Shown: in pieces, positions 1 through 7,158 of the stretch
Layout: every line of letters starts with the position of its first letter
Numbering within the stretch: position 1 is the stretch's first letter
DNA from: an archaeon
Lineage (GTDB): Archaea > Thermoproteota > Nitrososphaeria > Nitrososphaerales > CADDZS01
Direction: 5' to 3'
Length of the DNA: 23,447 nucleotides
Assembly (NCBI GenBank): GCA_021806865.1
Contig: JAKAPU010000025.1
Location: 1 to 23,447, forward strand
Notes under the pieces: generated by a model
The model's input: only the letters and a program-made list of their open reading frames with translations
Database searches by the model: none
Told to the model about the DNA's origin: nothing
Program-made: the position numbers and the translations under genes

Positions 1-1
1 G

Positions 2-1693
2 ATGAATTTCTTCATCGGAAACATGCTGCTTTTGGTGATGGCCGACAACTTTCTTCAGCTATTCCTGGGCTGGGAAGGCGTGGGCTTCTGCAGCTATGCT
101 TTGATAGGTTTCTGGCACAGTGATGAGAAGGAACACTGGGTTGGGCGCGATGGAGAAAAGACGCTGGGAGTCGAGGAAGATTACTCACCGACACACGCAG
201 GAATGAAGGCATTTCTGATGACACGGGCAGGAGACATCGCATTCCTTGTCGGAATACTGATTATTTTTGCATACGCACACACATTCAATTTCATGCAGTT
301 GTTCTCTAGCCTATCATCCTCGGGAAACTGGGCTACGAATCTACAGGCTGTGGGATTGTTCATCCCTAGCGCAATCTTGATCTTTGGCGGGGCGATTGGC
401 AAGTCTGCGCAATTTCCGCTCCACGAATGGCTACCTGATGCAATGGCAGGTCCGACGTCGGTGTCTGCGCTGATTCATGCGGCTACGATGGTCAACGCAG
501 GAGTATTCCTCATTGGAACTGTTGGACCACTTTACGTGGTTGCTGCATCTGGACTTTCGCTCACCTTCCCGTTTTTCCTCACGGTCGCGGTAATCGGCGG
601 ATTCACGGCGTTCCTCGCTGCTTCGCAAGCTATGGTTCTTGACGAACTCAAAAAAGTGCTCGCCTACTCAACTGTTTCACAGATTGGCTACATGATGCTC
701 GGCCTTGGTGTCGCAGGTCTTTCTAGCCCATCTGCGTTTGCTTACGGATATACTGGTGCCTTCTTTCACCTGATAAGTCAGGCTCTTTTCAAGGCAGGCC
801 TCTTCATGTGCGCAGGATGGCTGATTCACGCGACGGAGTCGAAATTCATGAAAGACATGGGAGGTCTGAGAAAGAATCTCAAAATCACATTTGTGTCAAT
901 GCTAATCGTAGCTCTTTCCTTAGCCGGCATATTTCCTCTCAGCGGCTTCTGGAGTAAAGATGCGATCCTTAGCGCCGCGACAAAAGCAGGAGACATCGGC
1001 CTTGCTCTCTATGTCTTAGGGGTCGTAACTGCCCTAATGACAGCCTTCTACAGTATAAGAATGATAGGGCTGATCTTCTATGGTGAAAAGAGTCCAAATC
1101 TCCAGAAGCTCGAAAATGAACATGATTTGCACGAAGCCCCTGCGACGATGTGGGTGCCTTATGCCATCCTCGCAGGAGTTACGCTACTAATTGGTTTGCT
1201 TGCACCATTCTACGTGCAACCTGAGCTAGGAAAGCTCTTCTCATCCTACCTCGGGAATTTTGGATTGGGGACTACATACGCCACGGACTATGCTGGCGAC
1301 CTCGTCCCCCTCTCGATAAGTCTAGCTCTTGCAATCGTTGGTGCTCTGGTTGCGTACTTGGCATACATTCGAAGAAGCGTAAATCCGGCGAACATAATCG
1401 CGAGCAACGGATTGTTTGGGGCAACATACAGCTTTTTCCAGCACAGATGGTATATGAACTCGATATACTACAAGATATTCGTCTTTCCAATCAGGTCGGG
1501 AAGTGCCAGGCTCTATAATTCATTTGAAAAGAAGGTCATAGAACCGATCAACATCGGAGCCACAGACGTCGGAAGAAGCGTTTCTGATGCTTTCCAGAGA
1601 CTTGAGACAGGAGTCGAGGAAGAGTATGTGCTTGCTTTCGGAATCGGTCTCGTGCTCCTGATAGTGCTGCTGGTGATATTCGGACAAATCTAG
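2..1693 (+). CDS. nuoL: NADH-quinone oxidoreductase (complex I) subunit L, 5' end outside window
   Basis: Antiporter-like membrane subunit of complex I (Nuo/Fpo type), which couples electron transfer to proton pumping in the cytoplasmic membrane. The 563 visible residues start inside the family's helix region: LGWEGVGFCSY (conserved Glu) is near residue 22, whereas E. coli NuoL (613 aa) has it near residue 144, so roughly the first 100 residues lie before the window and the ATG at base 2 is not the true start. The GKSAQFPLHEWLPDAMAGPT and SALIHAATMV signatures follow, with the pump Lys in GKSAQ, then LAYSTVSQIGYM. The C-terminus shows a further helix, a basic linker and a last helix, consistent with the lateral helix of NuoL. 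An acidic, charged insert (about residues 40-62) sits between the first helices. nuoN starts 13 bases downstream, so the two are co-transcribed. Identification is firm; the full length is not visible. Confidence 0.96.
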   Translation: MNFFIGNMLLLVMADNFLQLFLGWEGVGFCSYALIGFWHSDEKEHWVGRDGEKTLGVEEDYSPTHAGMKAFLMTRAGDIAFLVGILIIFAYAHTFNFMQLFSSLSSSGNWATNLQAVGLFIPSAILIFGGAIGKSAQFPLHEWLPDAMAGPTSVSALIHAATMVNAGVFLIGTVGPLYVVAASGLSLTFPFFLTVAVIGGFTAFLAASQAMVLDELKKVLAYSTVSQIGYMMLGLGVAGLSSPSAFAYGYTGAFFHLISQALFKAGLFMCAGWLIHATESKFMKDMGGLRKNLKITFVSMLIVALSLAGIFPLSGFWSKDAILSAATKAGDIGLALYVLGVVTALMTAFYSIRMIGLIFYGEKSPNLQKLENEHDLHEAPATMWVPYAILAGVTLLIGLLAPFYVQPELGKLFSSYLGNFGLGTTYATDYAGDLVPLSISLALAIVGALVAYLAYIRRSVNPANIIASNGLFGATYSFFQHRWYMNSIYYKIFVFPIRSGSARLYNSFEKKVIEPINIGATDVGRSVSDAFQRLETGVEEEYVLAFGIGLVLLIVLLVIFGQI

Positions 1694-1697
1694 GTGA
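1693..1697 (+). promoter_or_regulatory. Ribosome binding site of nuoN
   Basis: GGTGA, complementary to the 3' end of archaeal 16S rRNA, overlaps the nuoL stop codon. The nine-base spacing favours the TTG at 1707 as the nuoN start rather than the ATG at 1716 (18 bases). Confidence 0.55.
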
Positions 1698-1706
1698 ATC
1701 TGAATT

Positions 1707-3191
1707 TTGGTAGCAATGATGCAATTCTCAATTCAAGCTCTTCCACTCGATATTGCGGTGCTGCTTTCTGCATTCGCCCTGCTAATCGTCTTGCTTGCGG
1801 TTTCAGGAAACAAGCACAAGAACCTTGCAGGAGCCATAGCAGCCACTGGGTTCGCGATCGGCATTGTCTTGCTGGTTGCCTCTGCGCTCGGTTACTTCGG
1901 GGCGATCCCCGGCTATATCTTCCCCGAGATGCTTTCGACAGATTGGGTCTCTATTCTGTTTGGAGTCGCTGTTCTTTCTGCTTCATTGCTCATAGCCCTA
2001 ACGGCTTCCGATTACTTGGGTCAGCTTCCTAATGTGGCTTCGTTTTACGCCCTTTTGGTTTTCACAACAGTGGGAGCGCTTCTGCTTGCGTTTGCATCAG
2101 ATCTATTGATGATATTCGTCGCTTGGGAGCTCATGAGTATTCCGAGCTACGTGCTCACTGGATTCAAGAAAAGGGATGTGGACTCAAGCGAAGCTGCTGT
2201 CAAGTATTTCATCATGAGCGCGTTTGCATCTGCGGTCCTACTGTATGGCATTTCTCTCATCTACTTGCTTACTGGATCAACGAATCTTTACACTATAGTG
2301 GTCGCCGCGAAAGGCTACGACCCAATTGCTGTGCTCGCATTGACTTTTGTCCTGGCCGGCTTTGGGATAAAGTTAGCAGCAGTGCCATTTCATATGTGGA
2401 TCCCTGACGCCTATCAGGGAGCTCCCACAATTGTGAGCGCCTTGTTATCTGCTGGGACCAAGGGGGCAGTCTTTGCACCAGCTGCAAGAATACTCTTCAT
2501 AGTCTTCGCCGCGAAGACGTTCCAAGCAGATTGGAGCATCACGTTCGCCACTCTTGCGGTGCTTTCGATGACGCTGGGAAACTTTGCAGCGCTGACGCAA
2601 AAGCACGTCACGCGAATCCTCGCTTATTCAAGCATAGGACAAGCAGGCTACATACTCATCGGGTTCGCAGCAGGCGGAGTCGAAGGGCTGACCGGGTCAT
2701 TTTTCCACATATTGAATTATTCAATAATGCAAACTGCAGCATTTCTTTCTGCTGCGCTCATCATAAAGCAGCTTGGTTCTGATGAACTGTCCCAGTTTGA
2801 TGGGGTGGGAAAGAGACTCAGGATAGCCCCAATTGCTTTTACACTTTCGCTTCTTGCTCTCGGCGGCTTCCCGCCATTGAACGGATTTTGGAGCAAGTTC
2901 GTTCTATTCTACTCAGCGATCAATGCAAACTTAGGTTGGCTTGCTATTATCGCGATAGTGAACAGTTTTGTGTCAATTGCCTTCTACGTCAGGATCGTGA
3001 AACACATGTACGTTGACGGAGGAGAGGGACTTTCAAAACTCACGGAGACGAATGGCTTCAAGATTGCTTTGATAGCGGCATCTGTGATAATAGTTTTGAT
3101 AGGCGTGTATCCTTACCCGTTCATCCAGTTTGCTAGCACTACTGCAAGCTCGTTCTTACACAGCACCACGACTGGCTTCTTGCACGGTTAG
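1707..3191 (+). CDS. nuoN: NADH-quinone oxidoreductase (complex I) subunit N
   Basis: Second antiporter-like proton-pumping subunit of complex I, 494 residues and highly hydrophobic, the usual length for NuoN. Family signatures: a conserved Glu in the FVAWELMSIPSYVL segment, AAVPFHMWIPDAYQGAPT, SALLSAGTKGA, and LAYSSIGQAGYIL. A glycine/proline-rich GGFPPLNGFWSKF stretch is close to the C-terminal third. The start taken is TTG 1707, preceded by GGTGA at 1693-1697 with nine bases between, a good match to the archaeal anti-Shine-Dalgarno; ATG codons at 1716 and 1719 are alternatives. It follows nuoL by 13 bases and ends the operon: the next gene is convergent and its stop overlaps this one by four bases. 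Confidence 0.95.
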   Translation: MVAMMQFSIQALPLDIAVLLSAFALLIVLLAVSGNKHKNLAGAIAATGFAIGIVLLVASALGYFGAIPGYIFPEMLSTDWVSILFGVAVLSASLLIALTASDYLGQLPNVASFYALLVFTTVGALLLAFASDLLMIFVAWELMSIPSYVLTGFKKRDVDSSEAAVKYFIMSAFASAVLLYGISLIYLLTGSTNLYTIVVAAKGYDPIAVLALTFVLAGFGIKLAAVPFHMWIPDAYQGAPTIVSALLSAGTKGAVFAPAARILFIVFAAKTFQADWSITFATLAVLSMTLGNFAALTQKHVTRILAYSSIGQAGYILIGFAAGGVEGLTGSFFHILNYSIMQTAAFLSAALIIKQLGSDELSQFDGVGKRLRIAPIAFTLSLLALGGFPPLNGFWSKFVLFYSAINANLGWLAIIAIVNSFVSIAFYVRIVKHMYVDGGEGLSKLTETNGFKIALIAASVIIVLIGVYPYPFIQFASTTASSFLHSTTTGFLHG

Positions 3192-4054
3192 AATCTTCTT
3201 CTCACGGCAAACTCAGCTAGCTCTTCGAGTCTTTCCTTAGATTCGGAATATGCCAAGTGAGCCAGCGCATTCTTTGAAGCAAGAGCGAACTCATAGGACA
3301 TTTTCTGCAAGGTTTGCTGCTCTGCACCAAGGGCTTGTTGAAGACTGGGTTTCATGTTCCAGTCCAAAAGATCGTCCTGCATCTGATAAGCTATACCCAA
3401 ATTGAGACCAAAGTCAGACATCGACTCAATGGTTTGTTGTTTTGCTCCTGCTATTATGGCTCCGATTCTCGCTGAGCTTTGAAATAAAGAAGCAGTCTTG
3501 TTTGCAATGATTTCAATGTACTCGTCCGTTTTGATTTGTCTCTTTTCTGTGAGAACCTTAAGCTCGGCAAACTCGCCCTCACTCATTCTCAACACCGACT
3601 TTGAAAGCTCTCTGCCTATTCTACTGTCTGAGTACTGGGAGGCAATCTGAAGTATCATTCCGAGCACAAAGTCGGCAGAAAGAATTGAAGGGCCCAGTCC
3701 GTATCGCTTGTTGAACGATTCCTTGTCCCGACGAACATCGTCCTCGTCTATAATATCATCGTGAATAATTGACTCGGTATGCAGTAATTCGACAGCAACG
3801 GCCGCTGGCGCTGGATCGTCAGTCAGGGGGTTTCCGGTACCGACAGCATCGTAACACAGAAGCACAATTAAGGGACGTATGCGCTTTCCTCCCTGAAGGG
3901 CAAAGCTTAGCGGATCATAAAATTTTGAATTGGAGAAGCGAGCTAGAACATCAGACACGGCATGGTCTATTCGGGTATTATAGTGCGTTGTCTTCGACTT
4001 GAAATATGAGGCAAACTCTGAGTCGCTGAGCTCCAAAGACTGAGCATTCTCCAA
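3188..4054 (-). CDS. Polyprenyl diphosphate synthase (probable GGPP/GFPP synthase)
   Basis: Trans-isoprenyl diphosphate synthase, condensing isopentenyl diphosphate onto allylic diphosphates to make the C20-C25 chains of archaeal lipids and quinones. Seen: GGKRIRP near residue 55 (substrate diphosphate binding), the first aspartate-rich motif DDIIDEDD with D99, D100 and D103, and the second, QDDLLD, with D227, D228 and D231; both motifs are intact and bind magnesium. At 288 residues it is slightly shorter than many relatives (300-330), with the shortening at the C-terminus, which still ends in the basic RRRF tail. The start is TTG 4054. An ATAAATAG box 24 bases upstream suggests a leaderless transcript beginning at this codon. 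The stop overlaps that of convergent nuoN by 4 bp. Exact product chain length cannot be read with confidence. Confidence 0.9.
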   Translation of the reverse strand: MENAQSLELSDSEFASYFKSKTTHYNTRIDHAVSDVLARFSNSKFYDPLSFALQGGKRIRPLIVLLCYDAVGTGNPLTDDPAPAAVAVELLHTESIIHDDIIDEDDVRRDKESFNKRYGLGPSILSADFVLGMILQIASQYSDSRIGRELSKSVLRMSEGEFAELKVLTEKRQIKTDEYIEIIANKTASLFQSSARIGAIIAGAKQQTIESMSDFGLNLGIAYQMQDDLLDWNMKPSLQQALGAEQQTLQKMSYEFALASKNALAHLAYSESKERLEELAEFAVRRRF

Positions 4055-4078
4055 TGATAAAATATTCCCTATTTCTTT

Positions 4079-4086
4079 CTATTTAT
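4079..4086 (-). promoter_or_regulatory. TATA box of the polyprenyl synthase gene
   Basis: ATAAATAG on the minus strand, centred about 28 bp before TTG 4054. This is archaeal promoter spacing and implies a leaderless mRNA. Confidence 0.5.
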
Positions 4087-4709
4087 CCATTTGCCAACCA
4101 GATCGCATCGGACAACCGATTAAGATTTCGAAACTAAACACGCACAAAAAAGGCGAAATTGAGCTGACTGGTTTCAACAATCTATACCGATCGATTCGTT
4201 CCGAATTCTCAAATGTGAGAAACGTCCTATGAACTTAAGAGAGCCTATTCTTACTTTGAACAATTTATCACGTTAATGAAATAGGTGATCAACAACCCGG
4301 CCTGTCGTCATTTTCTATACAGAGGAGATTATGTTCTCTCTGATCGCAAAACACTCTGTTGAGACTCTTCTGTTGCTAGAACAATCCGTGTGACCAATCC
4401 ACGTGTCTTTATTCCTCGATTTCCGTCGTGAGGAAATCAAAGGAATTGCATACTTCGGAGATTGCCATATCAGTAGAAAAAATAGTGCTCCGGGCGGGAT
4501 TTTCAACGTCGATAAACGATTTGAACCCGCGATCACTGCCTCTCTTTGTTACTCGTTATCGGGAAACTCGAAAGGGCAGTATGCTTGACCGGACTACACC
4601 ACCGGAGCTTAGCGCATGTTCTAACTGGAACCACTTTTAGACTTTTCAGTTTGGATGAGCAAAAGGCAAATAACAGCTGTTTCAAATCAACTGATGTGCG
4701 CATGCTGAA
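4087..4709. other. Intergenic stretch with no convincing gene
   Basis: About 620 bp between the polyprenyl synthase promoter and the tRNA. Short overlapping open frames at 4315-4588 (60-73 codons, both strands) have no recognisable motif and unnatural composition. No clear RNA fold was found by eye. AAATAAC at 4668-4674 could be the tRNA promoter box. Confidence 0.5.
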
Positions 4710-4733
4710 GGGCCTGTAGCTCAGCTTGGTAGA

Positions 4734-4760
4734 CGATGTTTCAAAACAAGCGTGCCAAAA
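4734..4760 (+). other. tRNA intron 1, non-canonical, in the D arm
   Basis: 27-nt insertion interrupting the 3' strand of the D stem: GA (4732-4733) is separated from GC (4761-4762). Excision restores GAGC opposite GCTC. The one-base shift 4733-4759 gives the same mature RNA. TTGG (4726-4729) can pair with CCAA (4755-4758) and ACG (4733-4735) with CGT (4751-4753), a relaxed bulge-helix-bulge. The boundaries are inferred from the mature fold. Confidence 0.75.
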
Positions 4761-4774
4761 GCGACCGGCTCATA

Positions 4775-4796
4775 GATCTCGCTCGGGATGTGAGAT
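4775..4796 (+). other. tRNA intron 2, canonical 37/38 position
   Basis: 22-nt intron between A37 (4774) and A38 (4797). It makes a bulge-helix-bulge: anticodon-loop CTCA (4769-4772) pairs with intron TGAG (4791-4794), bulges lie at both splice sites, and an inner helix ATCTC/GGGAT closes a GCTC loop. This is the substrate shape recognised by archaeal EndA. Confidence 0.88.
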
Positions 4797-4938
4797 ACCG
4801 GTCGGTCGAGGGTTCAAATCCCTCCGGGCCCACTTTTGTTTATCCTAGACGTAATGACGATCTGAGGTTCGGACTTCCAAAGTCGGTGTGCAAAAAGTGT
4901 GAGAATCGAACACCGAATCAAAGAGGGAGATGGTCTAC

Positions 4939-5601
4939 TCAGTGTTTGGCTACGACTTCGCTAGTCTTTTGAACAGAACGCTTTGCAGCAACAGTCATAG
5001 TGTTTCTCAGTAGCAAAGCCAAGCCTATTATCGCAACTACAATTGCGCCGACTGAACTAGCGGCGAAAGGCAAATGGAGTTTGACTCCTACGTAGAATAC
5101 GAGGGGAGAGGCCGCAAGTAAAATCAACCCAACAATCTCTGGAAGTGAGCCGAGTTTCAAGTTACCAAGGAGCTCCTGATATGAAAGAAGCAGCGACGTT
5201 CCAATCAAGAAGAAGGCGTATATTATTGCGTAGCGTCCTGCGACAAAAACGGAAACCGCATTGCCAAGGTCGTAAGAACCGACACTAATCGCGCCAGCAA
5301 ATGAAATAATTAAGACTACGATTGAAAGTATTTGCATTCTTCTTATATTCGACCTTACGATGTTCTCTCTGGCTGTTTTTTCGGAAGTTCTAACTTCGGC
5401 CAAGAGCGCTGCACAAATGACGACAACTGAAAAGAGAAACAGATAAGGACTCTTCGAGACAATAAGATAAGCTCTGCCAGGCATCAAGGCAGAAGAGCGA
5501 GAAACCTGCAGCCACTCGTAAGCCCCATACACTATGCTTGCAACTATGGGCGCTAGGTAAAGGAAGAATGCAAGATCCTCGCCAAGATCTTTAGATGCCA
5601 A
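4939..5601 (-). CDS. Hypothetical membrane protein, six predicted helices
   Basis: 220 residues that I do not recognise as a named family. About six hydrophobic segments are visible (residues near 10-30, 50-68, 88-108, 115-140, 153-173 and 178-198), separated by short polar loops. The longest is a basic, polar loop around residues 70-86 (EVRTSEKTARENIVRSNIRR), probably cytoplasmic. The C-terminus is short and basic. No catalytic motif, transporter signature or signal peptidase site is evident. The start is TTG 5601; TTATATG at 5631-5637 lies about 30 bp upstream, which predicts a very short leader and independent transcription from the trmI gene behind it. The gene is convergent with the tRNA. 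It is probably a conserved thaumarchaeal membrane protein of unknown role. Confidence 0.7.
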   Translation of the reverse strand: MASKDLGEDLAFFLYLAPIVASIVYGAYEWLQVSRSSALMPGRAYLIVSKSPYLFLFSVVVICAALLAEVRTSEKTARENIVRSNIRRMQILSIVVLIISFAGAISVGSYDLGNAVSVFVAGRYAIIYAFFLIGTSLLLSYQELLGNLKLGSLPEIVGLILLAASPLVFYVGVKLHLPFAASSVGAIVVAIIGLALLLRNTMTVAAKRSVQKTSEVVAKH

Positions 5602-5630
5602 TTTCTAGATAACAACCCTCTTCGATTTGC

Positions 5631-5637
5631 CATATAA
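5631..5637 (-). promoter_or_regulatory. TATA box of the six-helix membrane protein gene
   Basis: TTATATG on the minus strand, in the gap between trmI and the membrane protein gene, about 30 bp before TTG 5601. Confidence 0.4.
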
Positions 5638-5642
5638 CCCTT

Positions 5643-6425
5643 TCAATTCACTTTTCTTCCAGATGCCAAGTAGCAGGTGTGTCCTACCATTCTCATGGAT
5701 GGCCTCGTCTTTCCTGCTCTCGCTTCCATGTGTCGAAACATGATCTCTACACACTCAACATCCACAAATCGACCCTTCATTGATTCTGCTACTGTTTCTA
5801 GCTGATTTGTAGTCGGGCAAATGCAGAAAACGAACCCAGAACCTCTTAGCGCTTTGTGAGCTACATCAAGTAGTGTCCACGGGTCTCCTGTATCGAGCAG
5901 AACAAGATCGTAGTCTGCTTCAAGCGACTCAGTCGCATTTGCCAGATTCAAGTTCTCAAATCTTACACATGAAGACAATCCTGCCTTCTCAACATTCTTC
6001 TTCGCGATCTCGAAAAAATCTGGACGCTCCTCGAAAGTGTGCACGAAACCGCTGGGCCCCACAATGCTCGCAAAGAACGACGTCAGTGCTCCGGATCCTG
6101 TACCGCATTCTAGAACACGTGAGCCAGAGCGAATACCAGATCTGGCTGCAATGTATGCAAAGTCCTTTGGGTACACAATCTGCGTATGTCTTTCGGATTT
6201 CATAATATAGTCAAGTGTCGTTGGCTGCAATATCGCAATCTCGTGCTCCAACGAAGTCACTACTTTGTCTCCATATCTTTTTCCAACAAGTGACTTCAGA
6301 TCGACTATGCCCGCATGAGTATGAAAAGGCGGCGAATCCTTCCGGATTTGAACCAGCCATGTACGACGTACATCGAGGAAGAGTAGAACACGGTCGAATT
6401 CTTTGATGAGCCCCTCGTCAGACAT
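5643..6425 (-). CDS. trmI: tRNA (adenine-N1)-methyltransferase, TrmI family
   Basis: SAM-dependent enzyme forming N1-methyladenosine in the T loop (positions 57/58) of tRNA, which stabilises the elbow. 260 residues, normal for TrmI. The first 60 residues form the small beta-rich N-terminal domain; the TrmI linker signature LQPTTLDYIMK and an RHTQIVYPKD segment follow near residues 67-88, the Rossmann SAM motif LECGTGSGALT is near residues 104-114, an acidic residue ends strand 2 (HTFEERP), and a DTGDPW stretch stands where the family has its active-site DxPxPW-type loop. The C-terminal MVGHTCYL is a family hallmark. ATG start at 6425. It lies 99 bp after the alba stop on the same strand and could be read through from there. 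Confidence 0.92.
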   Translation of the reverse strand: MSDEGLIKEFDRVLLFLDVRRTWLVQIRKDSPPFHTHAGIVDLKSLVGKRYGDKVVTSLEHEIAILQPTTLDYIMKSERHTQIVYPKDFAYIAARSGIRSGSRVLECGTGSGALTSFFASIVGPSGFVHTFEERPDFFEIAKKNVEKAGLSSCVRFENLNLANATESLEADYDLVLLDTGDPWTLLDVAHKALRGSGFVFCICPTTNQLETVAESMKGRFVDVECVEIMFRHMEARAGKTRPSMRMVGHTCYLASGRKVN

Positions 6426-6524
6426 TGAATCAACGCCTATTGGACACTCGATGAATGGACTTCGGCCAAAAATGGTGAAACAAAAATCGTGAAACGGGCA
6501 AGCGATTGCCCGGATGCTGGAGAC

Positions 6525-6899
6525 TTATGCTGGCTTTTTCCCGATAACAATTTCGATGGTAGAAACGTTTCGGATATCTTCGCCTTCGCCAAGCTTCTCG
6601 GTATCAATCCTAATATTACGAATTTCGAATGTGTTGTTGCCAAGACGCTTAGTGACTATCTCTGCCACATCTACTGCTCTCGAAATTACCATGCCTCGTG
6701 CCTTCAGAACTATGTCTCCGCTTTGAGCCAGTTGAACCATCGCCGACATGGCGTAGCTCATAACCGGTTTCTTACCTACGAATATGTGGTTAGGCGGCGA
6801 AGTTCTAGAAGGTCTCTCCGCATGGACGTCTTCCACATTTCCTTCCGAACTCGATTGCTGTTCTGGTCTGGTTGCTGGTTTGGAATTCCTGGTTGCCAT
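6525..6899 (-). CDS. albA: DNA/RNA-binding protein Alba
   Basis: Chromatin and RNA-binding protein of archaea, working as a dimer. Of 124 residues, about the last 88 are the Alba fold: VGKKPVM with K43 and K44 (equivalents of the conserved Lys16/Lys17 nucleic-acid contacts, the first being the acetylation site in Sulfolobus), LKARGMVISRAVDVAEIV as the dimer and DNA-contact helix, and the final STIEIVIGKK strand. The first 36 residues are a polar, Ser/Pro/Glu-rich tail absent from short euryarchaeal and Sulfolobus Albas. ATG 6899 was preferred to an in-frame TTG at 6917 because the TATA box at 6931-6938 places the transcript start near 6908, downstream of that TTG. A zinc protein and rpo6 lie directly upstream on the same strand. 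Confidence 0.94.
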   Translation of the reverse strand: MATRNSKPATRPEQQSSSEGNVEDVHAERPSRTSPPNHIFVGKKPVMSYAMSAMVQLAQSGDIVLKARGMVISRAVDVAEIVTKRLGNNTFEIRNIRIDTEKLGEGEDIRNVSTIEIVIGKKPA

Positions 6900-6930
6900 T
6901 GAAAAGCAACGACTCAATCCGTCTTGATCA

Positions 6931-6938
6931 TATTTAAG
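6931..6938 (-). promoter_or_regulatory. TATA box of alba
   Basis: CTTAAATA on the minus strand, about 35 bp before ATG 6899. It lies 13 bp beyond the stop of the upstream zinc protein gene, so alba has its own promoter as well as possible read-through. Confidence 0.55.
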
Positions 6939-6951
6939 CCTACCGAGAATC

Positions 6952-7113
6952 TCAGCCGAGCTCTCTGCGCTTTATCTGCGCACAATTGCCGCACAATGGC
7001 GTCATTACTCTGGTAGCTGGGTCATAATACATGTTGAAATGAATTCTACAAACTGGTCTCTTACACATTGCACATTCTGCTTTCGAAGTCTTTGAGCATA
7101 CGTAGCATTTCAA
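6952..7113 (-). CDS. Small AN1-like zinc-finger protein, 53 residues
   Basis: A small gene found by translating the gap between rpo6 and alba. The product begins MKCYVC and carries eight candidate zinc ligands: C3, C6, C14, C17, C22, H25, C41 and C44. The spacing C-x2-C-x7-C-x2-C-x4-C-x2-H matches the core of the AN1 and related cross-brace zinc fingers; the final pair is C-x2-C rather than the AN1 H-x5-H-x-C. Two zinc ions are therefore likely. The C-terminus is basic (QIKRRELG). Start TTG 7113 is preceded by GGAGGG at 7122-7127, a strong ribosome binding site with eight bases of spacing, and there is an in-frame stop just 16 codons upstream. The gene sits 45 bp after rpo6 and 52 bp before alba on the same strand, so it is probably co-transcribed with rpo6. 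Its function is unknown; nucleic-acid or protein binding is likely. Confidence 0.78.
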   Translation of the reverse strand: MKCYVCSKTSKAECAMCKRPVCRIHFNMYYDPATRVMTPLCGNCAQIKRRELG

Positions 7114-7121
7114 ATACGCAA

Positions 7122-7127
7122 TCCCTC
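7122..7127 (-). promoter_or_regulatory. Ribosome binding site deciding the TTG start of the zinc protein
   Basis: GGAGGG on the minus strand with eight bases before TTG 7113. This is one of the few strong Shine-Dalgarno sequences in the window, consistent with translation of an internal operon gene. Confidence 0.55.
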
Positions 7128-7158
7128 CGGACCTGCGGCCAGGAGATTGGTCCCGAGA

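Larger units (their letters stand above)
4710..4832 (+). tRNA. tRNA with anticodon CAU (Ile2 or elongator Met), two introns
   Basis: Acceptor GGGCCTG (4710-4716) pairs with CGGGCCC (4825-4831) with one G-U; A73 is 4832 and CCA is not encoded. D stem 5' strand GCTC is 4719-4722; anticodon stem ACCGG (4764-4768) pairs with CCGGT (4798-4802); anticodon CAT is 4771-4773; variable loop 4803-4807; T arm GAGGG-TTCAAAT-CCCTC is 4808-4824. Reading the gene straight through leaves 27 extra bases in the D arm and 22 after A37. Removing both gives a standard 74-nt tRNA with a perfect GCTC/GAGC D stem. The GGGCC acceptor resembles archaeal tRNA-Ile2, whose C34 is modified to agmatidine, more than elongator Met (usually starting GCC), but identity is not certain. 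A T-rich run follows at 4834-4837. Confidence 0.9.

Noticed and set aside
1694..2032. 112-codon frame starting with GTG at the nuoL/nuoN junction
   Set aside because: It is a shadow of nuoN in another frame, with Cys- and Arg-rich nonsense composition.
4315..4588. Overlapping open frames of 61-73 codons on both strands in the gap before the tRNA
   Set aside because: No motif, no supporting promoter or ribosome site, and the frames shadow each other.
4652..4706. Possible C/D box RNA (GGATGAG ... CTGATG ... CTGA) just before the tRNA
   Set aside because: The C box does not match RTGATGA and the internal boxes overlap; too weak to call.
4883..4916. Hairpin TCGGTGT/ACACCGA downstream of the tRNA
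   Set aside because: The 20-nt loop is long and there is no T run directly after it; termination at the T-rich bases after the tRNA is simpler.
4899..4920. T-arm-like GTGTTCGATTCTCAC on the minus strand, hinting at a tRNA fragment
   Set aside because: The stem does not pair over five bases and no acceptor, anticodon or D arm is found around it.
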